Shown here piece after piece: positions 8,509-18,338 of a stretch of 63,482 nucleotides of DNA. How positions within the stretch are numbered: position 1 is the stretch's first letter; each line of letters starts with the position of its first letter. The notes beneath the pieces are model-generated. The model searched no databases, had not been told where the DNA came from, and saw only the letters and a program-made list of their open reading frames with translations. Source of the DNA: JAAYUD01 sp041907665 (lineage in GTDB: Bacteria; Bacteroidota; Bacteroidia; Bacteroidales; Bacteroidaceae); the NCBI GenBank assembly GCA_041907665.1, contig JAYRGW010000018.1:1-63482 (forward strand). The letters are read 5' to 3'. Both the position numbers and the translations under genes were made by a program.

Positions 8509-10860
8509 TTACGACTTTTTAGCGGACTTCGCAGTTGCTTTCCGGCGTGGCGCAGTTTTCTTCTTTTCTCCTTGATCAGCTATAATTTTCTGGCATCCCG
8601 CCAAATCAAGTTCTTCGGGAACCGTACCTTTGGGTATCTTATAGTTACTTCCTTTATAGGAAATATAGGGACCGAATCGACCGTTGAGAATAGCCAAATC
8701 AGGATCTTCGTCAAACGATTTAATATGCCGTTTAGCTTCTGCTTCACGCTTTGCCAAGATCAGTTCTACAGACTCATCAAAAGTAATGGTCATCGGATCC
8801 TTGTCTTTAGGCATAGAAGCATATAGTGAGCCATGACGAACATAAGGGCCAAAACGTCCAATATTAACAGAGACCGATTTACCTTCATACTCTCCTAATG
8901 TACGCGGTAACTTGAACATTTCAAGAGCCTCTTCCATCGTAATGGCTTCCATAGAAATACCTTTTGGCATCTGTGCAAAACGAGGTTTTTCTTCATCACT
9001 GGCAGAGCCGACTTGTATCATGGGGCCAAAGCGTCCGATCTTTACTGACACAACCTTACCTGTAGCGGGCTCATTGCCCAATATTCTTTCACCCACCTTG
9101 TGCTCAGTCTTAATAGCGAGAGTAGCTTCAACTGAAGGATGAAACGTTCCATAGAATTTCTTTAATATTTCAGTCCACTTTTTCTGTCCTTCAGCTACTT
9201 CGTCAAACTCTTTCTCCACACGAGCAGTAAAGTGATAATCCAATATATTCGGGAAATATTGATTCAAGAAATCATTGACCACCAAACCTATATCTGTAGG
9301 TATCAATTTGGATTTCTCGGCACCTACCATTTCAGTATTCACCTGTCCCTTTATTTCACCATTTTCCAGTTTTAGAACCGTAGACTCACGTTTCTCGCCT
9401 TCCTTATTATCCTTATCCACATAGCCTCTCTGCTGTATAGTCGATATAATAGGAGCATACGTAGAAGGACGTCCGATGCCAAGTTCTTCTAGTTTGCGTA
9501 CCAAACTTGCCTCTGTATAACGAGGCGGATGTTGAGTAAAGCGTTCTGTAGCTGTTATATTTTGATGATTGAGTATTTGACTTTTTTCCAATGGTGGAAG
9601 TAATCCGCTTTCTTCTTCTTGCGCATTATCATCGTCATACGACTCACGATAAACACGAATAAAGCCATCAAACGTTAGGACCTCTCCGGTAACCGTAAAT
9701 TTATCACCATGATTGCTCATAATGGTCACTGTCGTTTTCTCCAGTTCGGCATCAGCCATCTGCGAGGCAATAGTGCGTTTCCATATCAAATCGTACAAAC
9801 GTTTTTCTTGAGCTGTACCCGATACGGAAGCATCCCCTATATTAGTAGGTCTGATAGCCTCATGAGCTTCTTGAGCGCCAATAGTCTTGGTGGTAAATTG
9901 ACGTGAATGAGAATATTGTTCTCCCATCTGCTCGCCTATCACTCTTTTACAAGTCGACAAAGCCAACGACGACAAATCCACCGAGTCGGTACGCATATAA
10001 GTAATCAATCCCGATTCGTACAGATTCTGTGCTATCATCATGGTGCGATTTACCGTGAATCCTAACTTACGAGCAGCTTCTTGCTGCAACGTAGAAGTAG
10101 TAAAAGGAGGTGCAGGCGATCGTTTGACAGGTTTAATCACCTTATCGGAAATAGTAAAGGTCGCATTCTTGCAACTTTCCAAAAAAGCTTCGGCTTCAGC
10201 CTTTGTTTTAAGACGCCGCGCCAATTCGGCTTTTAGTTCCACTAATTTGCCGTTCTCGTTAGGCACAATAAATGTGGCAATAACTCTATACGATGATTCA
10301 GTGTGGAAAGCCTGAATTTCTCTTTCCTTATCTACGACCAAACGAACAGCCACAGACTGTACACGGCCGGCCGATAATGCAGGCTTCACCTTACGCCAGA
10401 GAATTGGCGATAATTCAAAACCCACAATACGATCCAACACCCGTCGAGCTTGTTGGGCATCCACAAGATTCGTATCTATCTTACGCGGATTCTGAATGGC
10501 ATTCAGTATAGCGGTTTTGGTAATTTCATGAAAGACGATACGTTTAGTATTCTCGGGCTTCAGTTTAAGCACTTCATACAAATGCCACGAAATAGCCTCT
10601 CCCTCGCGGTCCTCATCGGATGCCAGCCAAACCGTACTTGCTTTTCCAGCCTCCGTTTTAAGCTTAGACACCAATTCTTTCTTCTCTGCGGGAATTTCAT
10701 ATTTCGGAGCAAAATCGTTCTTAACGTCGATACTGAATTCTTTCTTCTTCAAATCACGAATATGTCCGTAACTCGAAAGGACTTCATAATCATCGCCCAA
10801 GAATTTACCTATTGTTTTCGCCTTTGCAGGGGACTCTACTATAACCAGATTTTTTTGCAT
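8509..10860 (-). CDS. topA: DNA topoisomerase I (type IA)
   Basis: Relaxes negative supercoils. The 783-residue protein starts at MQKNLVIVESPAKAKTIG; an upstream start at 10905 is rejected because the likely -7 box (TACTTTTG, minus 10903-10910) overlaps it. It has the TOPRIM motifs VESPAKAKTIG (8-18) and DEDREGE (82-88), and the active-site tyrosine in ESGLITYMRTDS (Tyr288). The C-terminus has repeated GRFGPY/GRFGPM blocks (topoisomerase C-terminal repeats) instead of zinc fingers, then a lysine/alanine-rich tail. This layout is common in Bacteroidetes. Confidence 0.96.
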   Translation of the reverse strand: MQKNLVIVESPAKAKTIGKFLGDDYEVLSSYGHIRDLKKKEFSIDVKNDFAPKYEIPAEKKELVSKLKTEAGKASTVWLASDEDREGEAISWHLYEVLKLKPENTKRIVFHEITKTAILNAIQNPRKIDTNLVDAQQARRVLDRIVGFELSPILWRKVKPALSAGRVQSVAVRLVVDKEREIQAFHTESSYRVIATFIVPNENGKLVELKAELARRLKTKAEAEAFLESCKNATFTISDKVIKPVKRSPAPPFTTSTLQQEAARKLGFTVNRTMMIAQNLYESGLITYMRTDSVDLSSLALSTCKRVIGEQMGEQYSHSRQFTTKTIGAQEAHEAIRPTNIGDASVSGTAQEKRLYDLIWKRTIASQMADAELEKTTVTIMSNHGDKFTVTGEVLTFDGFIRVYRESYDDDNAQEEESGLLPPLEKSQILNHQNITATERFTQHPPRYTEASLVRKLEELGIGRPSTYAPIISTIQQRGYVDKDNKEGEKRESTVLKLENGEIKGQVNTEMVGAEKSKLIPTDIGLVVNDFLNQYFPNILDYHFTARVEKEFDEVAEGQKKWTEILKKFYGTFHPSVEATLAIKTEHKVGERILGNEPATGKVVSVKIGRFGPMIQVGSASDEEKPRFAQMPKGISMEAITMEEALEMFKLPRTLGEYEGKSVSVNIGRFGPYVRHGSLYASMPKDKDPMTITFDESVELILAKREAEAKRHIKSFDEDPDLAILNGRFGPYISYKGSNYKIPKGTVPEELDLAGCQKIIADQGEKKKTAPRRKATAKSAKKS

Positions 10861-10902
10861 AACTAATACTTTGATGAAAAGGAGTTCACCTATTAACAAC
10901 CG

Positions 10903-10910
10903 CAAAAGTA
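10903..10910 (-). promoter_or_regulatory. Likely topA promoter, -7 element
   Basis: Minus-strand TACTTTTG matches TAnnTTTG and lies about 45 bp upstream of the chosen topA ATG. The -33 box is unclear. The remaining gap to 11129 is A/T-rich with no gene seen. Confidence 0.45.
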
Positions 10911-11129
10911 GAAAAAAAAGAATTCTTATACCTTATAAATAAGGGATAATCTATCTTTTTTTAGAAAAAAAGAACAATTATACAATGTTTCAGACTAAAC
11001 AAGCATCTTCATTCCCACACATTAACAAATAAACACAAGTCATAGACAAAGAAATAAACATTTTTGGTAAATATTTTCAGCCGTATCTTCCTTTTCAGAA
11101 ATACAGATTAAATTAGTATCTGATATTTA

Positions 11130-11660
11130 CTAAATGAGTTGTTCATCAATGATTTTCTGCAATCCACGACGTATGGAGGCTAATCCGAAATCTTGCGGGT
11201 TTATATCTTTAAAAGGAATGAAAAAAGCGGCAGCAACATCGTCGTGAGCGACGATATGATCTGTATCAACTACCGTACAGCAATAAAACATATCGAGAGT
11301 ATGGACTACAAATCCAGAATAAGGATACAGATTGGGTAGTGAAAACAGAAAAGCTGTTTTCACTACCCTCAATCCCGTTTCTTCCATTACTTCGCGAGCT
11401 ACGCCTTCTTCGCCAGTCTCGCCACAATCGACAAAACCACCTGGCAAGTCGAACGTTCCTTTTTGTGGTTCCTTGGCACGGTGGCATACCAATAGTTCGC
11501 CTTGTTTATTGACGATCAGCGCAACTGTTGCAGACGAAGGATTAAAATAATAAACAAAACCACAATCGAGGCATTGTTTGGCCTTAGCGTTGCGCTCTAC
11601 AAAACGTGTCGAACCGCACTTTGGGCAATAACTAAATTGAGATAATGGGTGTTCTGTCAT
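11130..11660 (-). CDS. Nudix hydrolase with N-terminal zinc ribbon
   Basis: A 176-residue protein with a zinc ribbon (Cys12, Cys15, Cys30, Cys33: YCPKC and CLDC) followed by a complete Nudix box: GGFVDCGETGEEGVAREVMEETGL at about 74-97, matching GX5EX7REUXEEXGU. The ribbon-plus-Nudix layout is shared with NADH pyrophosphatases (NudC type), but the protein is shorter and lacks a clear NudC SQPWPFPxS motif, so the substrate stays open (a nucleoside diphosphate derivative). It is 30 bp downstream of the aminopeptidase P gene. Confidence 0.87.
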   Translation of the reverse strand: MTEHPLSQFSYCPKCGSTRFVERNAKAKQCLDCGFVYYFNPSSATVALIVNKQGELLVCHRAKEPQKGTFDLPGGFVDCGETGEEGVAREVMEETGLRVVKTAFLFSLPNLYPYSGFVVHTLDMFYCCTVVDTDHIVAHDDVAAAFFIPFKDINPQDFGLASIRRGLQKIIDEQLI

Positions 11661-11690
11661 TCTTTATTTTCTATCATTTACAGTCGTTGG

Positions 11691-13064
11691 CTATCGAAGA
11701 GCTTCAATAGCTTCCGGCTCTTTTGGAACAACCTTACCTAAGCGTTTAGAACCTGTTTCAGTAATGAGATAATCAGACTCGTTGCGTACACCACCAAAAT
11801 CCTTGTATGTCTCCGCCAGGTCATAATTAATAAAATCTGCGAATTTCTTCTCAGCACGCCACTGATCAATGAGTTGAGGAATGAAATAAATACCCGGTTC
11901 AACCGTATGCACAAAGCCCGGTTGCAAAGGTATCGCAAGACGAAGTGATTTGCGTCCGAATTGCGTACTCTTGGGTTGACCATTGTATCCGACCCAAACT
12001 TCGCCCAAATTCTCCATATCGTGTACATCGAGTCCCATCATGTGACCGAGTCCATGAACATAGAACAAAGCAAAAGCACCACTTTCCAAGCAGTCATCGG
12101 TATTGCCTTTCATTAAGCCGATTTCTTTCATGCGTTCTATCATGACACGTGCACTCAAATCGTGAACATCGCGGTAGGGCACACCTGGTTTGAGAGCCTT
12201 CACTGCCTCGTCGTACATAGCATTTTGAATACTGATAATCTGTTTCTGGCGTTCGGTAAACTTCTTACCGGCACAGATCGTAGACGACATATCACCGGCA
12301 TAACCCATCTCGGTTTCGGCACCGGCATCAATCAAAAACAAATCACCTTCGCGTACGAGATGCTCGTGAGTATGGTTGTGCAACGTTTCGCCGTGTACGG
12401 TGGCAATCGTTGCAAAAGAGAATTCATAATTGGCACGACGTGCTACAGCTTCCATCTCGGCTACTACATCAAACTCGTGCATACCGGGACGAAGCATCTT
12501 CATCGCTGCAAGGTGCATATCGGCAGTGACATTGCATGCTTTTTCAATTTCGGCTACTTCTTCGGCCGACTTATAATTGCGTTGTTTGACAATAGCCTTG
12601 ATAAAAGACACAGAACCTTGTTGATGAATAGGAAGCACACCCAGCCAATCCATCAATTTGAGCTTGTGTTCAGGGCGATATGGAGGCAGATAATGAATGA
12701 CCTGCCCTTTGCAGACAGCCTGATGAAGATAGCTGACAATATTTGCCGAAGGACGTGTGTCTCGAACACCTATCATATCGGCTTTTTCGTGTAGAGTAGG
12801 CTGATTACCCATCCAAACGATGTCATCGATGGTGAGTTCGTCACCAAAAACAATTTCTTTATCTTCGTCGATGTCGATAACAGCCGACAAGCCCGCGAAA
12901 GATAATCCGAAAAAGTATAGAAAGGTTGAATCTTGGCGATAGCGGAAAGTATTGTCTTCATAGTTCAAACCACATTCGTCATTTCCCAGGAATAACAAAA
13001 CGCCCGATTTAAGTTCTTCTTTCAAGAGCTTTCGGCGTTGGATATACGTTTCTTTCTTGAACAT
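11691..13064 (-). CDS. pepP: Xaa-Pro aminopeptidase (aminopeptidase P, M24B)
   Basis: Metallopeptidase that removes an N-terminal residue preceding proline. The 457-residue protein has an N-terminal AMP_N domain (FLFLGNDE-type start, YRQDSTFLYFFGLS) and a C-terminal pita-bread M24 domain. Metal ligands are visible in DAGAETEMGYAGDMSSTI (two Asp), HGLGHMMGLDVHD (His) and VEPGIYFIPQ (Glu). It has a strong promoter of the Bacteroidetes type at 13092-13122 whose spacer matches those of tRNA-Arg and metG. Confidence 0.93.
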   Translation of the reverse strand: MFKKETYIQRRKLLKEELKSGVLLFLGNDECGLNYEDNTFRYRQDSTFLYFFGLSFAGLSAVIDIDEDKEIVFGDELTIDDIVWMGNQPTLHEKADMIGVRDTRPSANIVSYLHQAVCKGQVIHYLPPYRPEHKLKLMDWLGVLPIHQQGSVSFIKAIVKQRNYKSAEEVAEIEKACNVTADMHLAAMKMLRPGMHEFDVVAEMEAVARRANYEFSFATIATVHGETLHNHTHEHLVREGDLFLIDAGAETEMGYAGDMSSTICAGKKFTERQKQIISIQNAMYDEAVKALKPGVPYRDVHDLSARVMIERMKEIGLMKGNTDDCLESGAFALFYVHGLGHMMGLDVHDMENLGEVWVGYNGQPKSTQFGRKSLRLAIPLQPGFVHTVEPGIYFIPQLIDQWRAEKKFADFINYDLAETYKDFGGVRNESDYLITETGSKRLGKVVPKEPEAIEALR

Positions 13065-13091
13065 AATGATAGTATTTTATATAATTTGCGG

Positions 13092-13122
13092 TAAAGATAG
13101 TGTAAGCGAAGCGCAATACAAA
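13092..13122 (-). promoter_or_regulatory. pepP promoter (-33 TTTG, 19 nt, -7 TATCTTTA)
   Basis: On the minus strand TTTG (13119-13122) and TATCTTTA (13092-13099) are separated by 19 nt, the standard Bacteroidetes spacing. The spacer TATTGCGCTTCGCTTACAC is nearly that of the tRNA-Arg and metG promoters. The box lies 28 bp before the ATG. Confidence 0.75.
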
Positions 13123-13258
13123 GAATAAATCCCAAAAATTATCTGTAAATTGTCAATACATGGGCCATTTTACGGTCAAAAAAAGAGAAACATCAAAATA
13201 GCAACAGGAAAGACGAAATATTAATAGAATAATATGAGTCAGATTGGAAACATTTCAC

Positions 13259-13266
13259 TAATTTTG
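13259..13266 (+). promoter_or_regulatory. Likely rpoN promoter, -7 element
   Basis: TAATTTTG matches TAnnTTTG and lies 27 bp before the ATG at 13294. Transcription would start near 13273, which excludes the earlier in-frame ATG at 13234. Confidence 0.45.
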
Positions 13267-13293
13267 CAGCATCATAATTATCGTGTTGTTATT

Positions 13294-14775
13294 ATGTCAG
13301 AGAGTTTCAAACAAGTTCAGTCGCAATCACAGCAACAAGTACAGACTTTGTCACCTCAACAGGTACTGGTAGTAAAGTTGCTCGAGCTTCCCACTGTCGA
13401 ATTAGAAGACAGGGTGCGCTCCGAAGTACTTGAGAATCCGGCTCTGGAAGAAGGGAAGGACAACGATATGCCCGACAGCGACGAAAACATGGACGAATTC
13501 GGTAGCGATATAACCACAGGCGAAGAGAGCGATGCCACTGATTATAACTCGCGCGACGACTACTTGAGTGATGACGACGTGCCAGACTACAAGCTACAAC
13601 AGCCCCGCCCTACAAAAGATCAAATAGCCGAAGAAATTCCATTCTCGGATGCAACATCTTTTTACGAAACACTGAAAGAACAACTCAACGAAAGAGAATT
13701 GAGTGATAAAGAGCGCGAATTGGCAAACTACCTCATAGGTTCGCTTGATGACGATGGGCTGCTACGCAAAGCGCTCAACAATCTTTGTGACGAACTGGCC
13801 ATCTACATGGGAATAGAGACGGACAGCAAAGAATTGGAAAAAGTATTGCAAGTGATACAAGACTTCGATCCTGCGGGTATCGGAGCAAGAAGCCTGCAAG
13901 AGTGCTTACTAATACAAGTGAAACGCAAGGAGAACTGCACGCTGAAACAAATAGAACTAACGATGCTGAGCAAATGTTATGAGGATTTCACTCGCAAACA
14001 TTGGGATAAGATAAAGCAACGTCTTAATCTGGACGAAGAGACATTCTTGGCAGCGATAGAAGAAATAAAGAAATTGAATCCGCGCCCTGGAGCTTCGCTA
14101 GGAGAAGCTTTGGGAAGGAACTTCCAGCAGATAGTGCCCGATTTTATTGTAGAGACCGAAGAAGACGGCAGTATTAACCTGAGTCTGAATAGTCGCAACA
14201 CACCTCAGCTCCATCTGAACAGAGAATTCCGCGATATGATGGAAGAGCACACAAAGAACAAGGCGAATCAAAGCAAAGAGGCTAAGGAAACGTATACCTT
14301 TTTGAAACAAAAGATAGATGCCGCCCAAGGTTTTATAGAGGCTGTAAAGCAACGTCAGAACACGTTGATAACAACCATGCAGGCAATCATAGACTTGCAA
14401 CGGCCCTTTTTTATCGAAGGTGACGAATCGTTGCTACACCCTATGATACTAAAAGATGTAGCTGAAAGAACAAACCTCGACATATCAACCATATCGAGAG
14501 TAAGCAACAGTAAATACGTACAAACCAATTTTGGGATATTCTCGTTAAAGATGTTTTTCAGCGACAGTTATACAACTGAAGACGGCGAAGAACTATCGAC
14601 ACGCGCCATACGCAACACATTGAAAGAATGCGTAGACAATGAAGACAAGAAGAATCCGCTGACCGATGACGAGTTGGCGACTATACTGAAAGAAAAAGGT
14701 TATCCGGTAGCCAGACGTACCGTAGCAAAATATAGACAGCAGCTTAATATTCCTGTAGCCAGATTGAGAAAATGA
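13294..14775 (+). CDS. rpoN: RNA polymerase sigma-54 factor
   Basis: Alternative sigma factor that recognises -24/-12 promoters and needs AAA+ activators. The 493-residue protein starts at MSESFKQVQSQSQQQ. It has the glutamine-rich region I, an acidic region II (about residues 45-110), the core-binding domain (AEEIPFSDATSFYETLKEQL, DFDPAGIGARSLQECL, LNPRPG), the helix-turn-helix (LKDVAERTNLDISTISRVSNSKYVQT) and the RpoN box ARRTVAKYR (473-481). The next gene starts inside its stop codon region. Confidence 0.96.
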   Translation: MSESFKQVQSQSQQQVQTLSPQQVLVVKLLELPTVELEDRVRSEVLENPALEEGKDNDMPDSDENMDEFGSDITTGEESDATDYNSRDDYLSDDDVPDYKLQQPRPTKDQIAEEIPFSDATSFYETLKEQLNERELSDKERELANYLIGSLDDDGLLRKALNNLCDELAIYMGIETDSKELEKVLQVIQDFDPAGIGARSLQECLLIQVKRKENCTLKQIELTMLSKCYEDFTRKHWDKIKQRLNLDEETFLAAIEEIKKLNPRPGASLGEALGRNFQQIVPDFIVETEEDGSINLSLNSRNTPQLHLNREFRDMMEEHTKNKANQSKEAKETYTFLKQKIDAAQGFIEAVKQRQNTLITTMQAIIDLQRPFFIEGDESLLHPMILKDVAERTNLDISTISRVSNSKYVQTNFGIFSLKMFFSDSYTTEDGEELSTRAIRNTLKECVDNEDKKNPLTDDELATILKEKGYPVARRTVAKYRQQLNIPVARLRK

Positions 14776-15488
14776 AAAATGAAATAACGCTAAACATTGT
14801 TATCAATAAGATGACTGACAAAATAAAAGAAGAACGCATTACAGCCGATAGAACGCTGATTAATATAGCGAGAATTCTCTCGTTCATATTCACGCCGTTC
14901 TTTATTCCGATGTTAGCATTCATCATTTTATTCCTATTCTCTTATCTTCACATGTTGCCATTGGGATACAAACTAATAGTAACAGGAATCGTTTATTGCT
15001 TCACAATTCTAATTCCGACACTAACTATTCATATCTTCAGAAAGGTGAATGGCTTTAAACTAGTAGAGCTCAACGAACGCAAAAAACGCTATGTTCCATT
15101 CTTACTTACTATTTTATCGTATATATGTTGCCTGCTTATGATGCGCAAAATGAGCATACCTTGGTATATGACCGGAATCATATTAACAGCCCTTATGATA
15201 TCAATCGTATGCGTCATAGCCAATCTAAAATGGAAGTTGAGCGAACATATGGCAGGATGCGGCGGTATAGTAGGGGGTCTGATATCGTTCAGTGCACTGT
15301 TTGGCTACAATCCTGTATGGTGGCTCTGCTTGTTCATATTCATATCGGGTTCACTAGGATCGGCACGCATTATATTGGGGCATCACACATTGGGCGAAGT
15401 GATAAGCGGATTTGTTGTAGGGTTTGTTTGCTCACTGCTCATCCTGCACCCTATCAGTAATATACTATTCAGAGTTTTCTTATTTTAA
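14772..15488 (+). CDS. PAP2-like integral membrane phosphatase family protein
   Basis: A 238-residue multi-pass membrane protein. Its C-terminal half contains KLSEHMAGCGG and GSLGSARIILGHHTLGEVISGFVVGF, which resemble the SGH and R-H-D motifs of type 2 phosphatidic acid phosphatases, although the terminal Asp is replaced (GHHTLGE). It may act on lipid phosphates such as undecaprenyl or phosphatidylglycerol phosphates; the substrate is not shown by the sequence. The ATG overlaps the rpoN stop by 4 bp, so the two are probably translationally coupled. Confidence 0.7.
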   Translation: MKNEITLNIVINKMTDKIKEERITADRTLINIARILSFIFTPFFIPMLAFIILFLFSYLHMLPLGYKLIVTGIVYCFTILIPTLTIHIFRKVNGFKLVELNERKKRYVPFLLTILSYICCLLMMRKMSIPWYMTGIILTALMISIVCVIANLKWKLSEHMAGCGGIVGGLISFSALFGYNPVWWLCLFIFISGSLGSARIILGHHTLGEVISGFVVGFVCSLLILHPISNILFRVFLF

Positions 15489-15525
15489 TAATAATATAAA
15501 CCTTAATTTTTTAAATTTCTCAGTT

Positions 15526-15900
15526 ATGAACATTCCAGCAAATTTAAAGTACACCAACGAACACGAATGGGTTCGTGTTGAAGGTGAAGTTGTTTATGTA
15601 GGTATCACCGATTACGCTCAAGAGCAATTGGGTGACATCGTTTTTGTTGATATACCAACAGTAGGCGAAACATTGAATGCCGGTGATACGATAGGTACCA
15701 TCGAGGTTGTAAAAACAATATCCGATATCTTCTGCCCTATTTCCGGCGAAGTGCTCGAAGTAAACGAAGCTTTGGAAGAAAACCCCGCACTTGTAAACCA
15801 AGATCCTTATGGAGAAGGTTGGTTGGTAAAGATCAAGCCTGCTGCCGACAGCGATTTTGATGCACTACTTGATGCCGAGGCATACAAAGCTTTATTATAA
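15526..15900 (+). CDS. gcvH: Glycine cleavage system H protein
   Basis: Lipoyl carrier protein of the glycine cleavage complex. The 124-residue protein starts at MNIPANLKYTNEHEWV, the usual N-terminus; the open frame 102 bp upstream overlaps the previous gene and is not native. The lipoylated lysine is Lys63 in IEVVKTIS, and the PISGEVLEVNEAL and YGEGWLVKIKP segments are conserved. No P, T or L protein genes are in the window. It precedes purE by 23 bp. Confidence 0.96.
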   Translation: MNIPANLKYTNEHEWVRVEGEVVYVGITDYAQEQLGDIVFVDIPTVGETLNAGDTIGTIEVVKTISDIFCPISGEVLEVNEALEENPALVNQDPYGEGWLVKIKPAADSDFDALLDAEAYKALL

Positions 15901-15923
15901 TTTAGAATATAATCAGAAAGAAA

Positions 15924-16430
15924 ATGAAACCAGTTGTTAGTATTATTGTAGGTAGCACATCCGATCTTCCTATTATGGAGAAGGCTGCCGCATTTCTCAA
16001 CGACATGCAGGTGCCTTTTGAAATGAACGCACTCTCTGCCCACCGCACCCCTGAAGCTGTTCGAGAATTTGCTGAATCGGCTCAGAAAAGAGGGTTACAG
16101 GTTATTATTGCCGCTGCAGGGATGGCTGCTCATTTACCAGGAGTAATTGCCGCATCTACGTTGGTACCCGTTATCGGTGTTCCCATCAAATCATCTATAG
16201 AGGGTATGGATGCCCTATTGGCTATTGTTCAAATGCCTCCGGGCATACCAGTAGCGACTGTAGGCATAAACGGTGCACTCAATGCTGCCATTCTGGCTGT
16301 TCAGATTCTTTCGGTAGCCGACAAAGAACTCGAAAAACGTTTCGCCGCTTACAAAGAAGGACTGAAACAAAAAATCGTGAAGGCTAATGAACAATTAAAA
16401 GAGGTAATATACGATTATAAAACGAATTAA
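15924..16430 (+). CDS. purE: 5-(carboxyamino)imidazole ribonucleotide mutase
   Basis: Class I PurE of purine synthesis: converts N5-CAIR to CAIR. The 168-residue protein has VSIIVGSTSDLPIM, the SAHRTPE active-site segment, AAGMAAHLPGVIAAST and GIPVATVGINGALNAA. Length is normal. Its stop codon TAA shares an A with the ATG of ispG (TAATG), which suggests coupled translation. Confidence 0.96.
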   Translation: MKPVVSIIVGSTSDLPIMEKAAAFLNDMQVPFEMNALSAHRTPEAVREFAESAQKRGLQVIIAAAGMAAHLPGVIAASTLVPVIGVPIKSSIEGMDALLAIVQMPPGIPVATVGINGALNAAILAVQILSVADKELEKRFAAYKEGLKQKIVKANEQLKEVIYDYKTN

Positions 16431-18268
16431 TGGATCTCTTTAACTACGTTCGAAGAAAATCGTCGATTGTAAATATTGGAGCCACTCAAATGGGTGGCTC
16501 TAATCCTATCCGCATCCAATCGATGACGAACACTTCTACATTGGACACCGAAGGAAGTATTGCCCAAGTGAAAAAGATAGCTGATGCGGGAGGAGAGTTA
16601 GTGAGGCTTACGACACAAGGCATTCGCGAAGCCGAAAATCTGAAGAATATAAATGCAGGGTTGAGAAAAGACGGCTACATGGTGCCATTGGCAGCTGATG
16701 TACACTTCAATCCACGCGTAGCGGACGTAGCAGCACTTTATGCCGAGAAGGTACGTATCAACCCGGGAAACTATGTAGATGCCGCACGTACTTTCAAGCA
16801 CCTGGAGTATACAGACGAAGAATATGCTGCTGAAATACAAAAAATCCGTGATCGATTTATCCCCTTTCTGGATATCTGCAAGAAGAATCATACCGCTATT
16901 CGGATAGGAGTGAATCACGGTTCATTATCGGACCGCATCATGTCGCGCTACGGTGATACACCAAGAGGCATGGTAGAATCGTGTATGGAGTTTCTTCGGA
17001 TATGCCAAGACTGTCAATTTACAGATGTAGTGATATCCATCAAATCATCGAACACAACCATCATGGTAAGAACTGTTCGCCTGCTTGTTAAGACAATGGC
17101 AAAAGAAGCGATGACGTTTCCATTGCATCTCGGCGTAACTGAAGCAGGAGACGGAGAAGATGGACGTATAAAATCAGCTTTTGGCATAGGAGCCTTATTG
17201 GCTGATGGCATTGGCGACACAATCAGAGTATCTTTGAGCGAGCCACCAGAAGCAGAAATACCTGTTGCAGAAAAATTGGCGGATTATATTACCGTTCAAT
17301 CTTTCCATACTCATATTGAGGCTGAAGCCTCAGCTTCATTCGACTACCTTAATCCGAGTCGACGCCAAACAAAGGCCGTACGCAATATAGGAGGAAATGA
17401 AGTTCCTGTCGTTTTGTCGTGTAGGCTGGAAAACAATAAGAACGAAATAGACCAGGCTTTCAAACCTGACTATATATATGCAGGCAATCAGCTTCCTGAA
17501 ATGCTATTGCCCGATACAGACTATATTATTGACGCAGACAATTGGGATGGTACCGAACATACATATCCAGCATTCAATTTCAATCATTTTCCATTTATAG
17601 CATCTTGCAAAGCGGAATTGAAATTCTTATTTCTACCCTACTCAATGTTCAATGAAGAAGCTATTGCATGCCTGAAGATGCATCCCGAAATTGTGGTGAT
17701 ATCGCAAAGCAATAACGCACATCGCTTGGGAGAACATCGGGCGTTAGTACACAAAATGATGAATGAAGGATTACAAAACCCCGTAGTCATCTTTCAGCAT
17801 TATCAGGAAGATGAAGCAGAAAATTTCCAGATAAAATCGGCAGCCGACATGGGGGCATTAATCATTGATGGACTATGCGACGGCATTATGCTGATAAACA
17901 ACGGGAAATTGCCAGTAACAACAATTGATGCCACCGCATTCGGCATCTTACAAGCCGGACGAACACGTACCAGCAAGACCGAGTACATTTCATGCCCAAG
18001 TTGCGGACGTACTCTATTCGACCTACAAAAGACCATTGCTCGCATCAAAGAGGCGACAAAAGAACTGAAAGGTCTGAAGATAGGCATAATGGGGTGCATA
18101 GTGAACGGTCCCGGAGAAATGGCCGATGCAGACTACGGTTATGTGGGAGCAGGACCGGGAAAAGTAAGTCTTTACAAACAGAAAGTTTGTATTGAAAAAA
18201 ATATTCCTGAAGACGAAGCGGTAGATCGACTGCTTGAGTTCATCCGAAAAGATAGAGAAAAGAAATAA
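16430..18268 (+). CDS. ispG: 4-hydroxy-3-methylbut-2-enyl-diphosphate synthase (long form)
   Basis: IspG (GcpE) converts MEcPP to HMBPP in the non-mevalonate isoprenoid pathway using a [4Fe-4S] cluster. The 612-residue protein is the long type with an insert of more than 200 residues between the TIM barrel (SNPIRIQSMTNTSTLD, LAADVHFNPRVADVA) and the C-terminal domain, as in Chlamydia, plants and Bacteroidetes. Cluster ligands are Cys522 and Cys525 (CPSC) and Cys556 (GCIVNGPGEM). It ends the rpoN-to-ispG gene string and is followed within 4 bp by a large hairpin. Confidence 0.96.
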   Translation: MDLFNYVRRKSSIVNIGATQMGGSNPIRIQSMTNTSTLDTEGSIAQVKKIADAGGELVRLTTQGIREAENLKNINAGLRKDGYMVPLAADVHFNPRVADVAALYAEKVRINPGNYVDAARTFKHLEYTDEEYAAEIQKIRDRFIPFLDICKKNHTAIRIGVNHGSLSDRIMSRYGDTPRGMVESCMEFLRICQDCQFTDVVISIKSSNTTIMVRTVRLLVKTMAKEAMTFPLHLGVTEAGDGEDGRIKSAFGIGALLADGIGDTIRVSLSEPPEAEIPVAEKLADYITVQSFHTHIEAEASASFDYLNPSRRQTKAVRNIGGNEVPVVLSCRLENNKNEIDQAFKPDYIYAGNQLPEMLLPDTDYIIDADNWDGTEHTYPAFNFNHFPFIASCKAELKFLFLPYSMFNEEAIACLKMHPEIVVISQSNNAHRLGEHRALVHKMMNEGLQNPVVIFQHYQEDEAENFQIKSAADMGALIIDGLCDGIMLINNGKLPVTTIDATAFGILQAGRTRTSKTEYISCPSCGRTLFDLQKTIARIKEATKELKGLKIGIMGCIVNGPGEMADADYGYVGAGPGKVSLYKQKVCIEKNIPEDEAVDRLLEFIRKDREKK

Positions 18269-18271
18269 AGG

Positions 18272-18338
18272 ACTTCAGCTCGAAATAAGTCATTAAAATA
18301 AAGACGTCTCTTATTTTAAACTTATTTCGAGCTGAGGT
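18272..18338. repeat. 67-bp near-perfect hairpin after ispG; terminator or MITE-like element
   Basis: Outer arms of 19 bp (18272-18290 and 18320-18338, one mismatch) enclose a second stem TTAAAATAA/TTATTTTAA (18293-18301, 18311-18319) and a central palindrome AGACGTCT (18302-18309). It begins 4 bp after the ispG stop and could terminate transcription. The end TTATTTCGAGCTGAGGT resembles the IS982-like end at 187-203, so a small non-autonomous relative is also possible. Confidence 0.6.

Noticed and set aside
12162..12794. 210-codon plus-strand open frame inside pepP
   Set aside because: Antisense to the aminopeptidase, no family signature.
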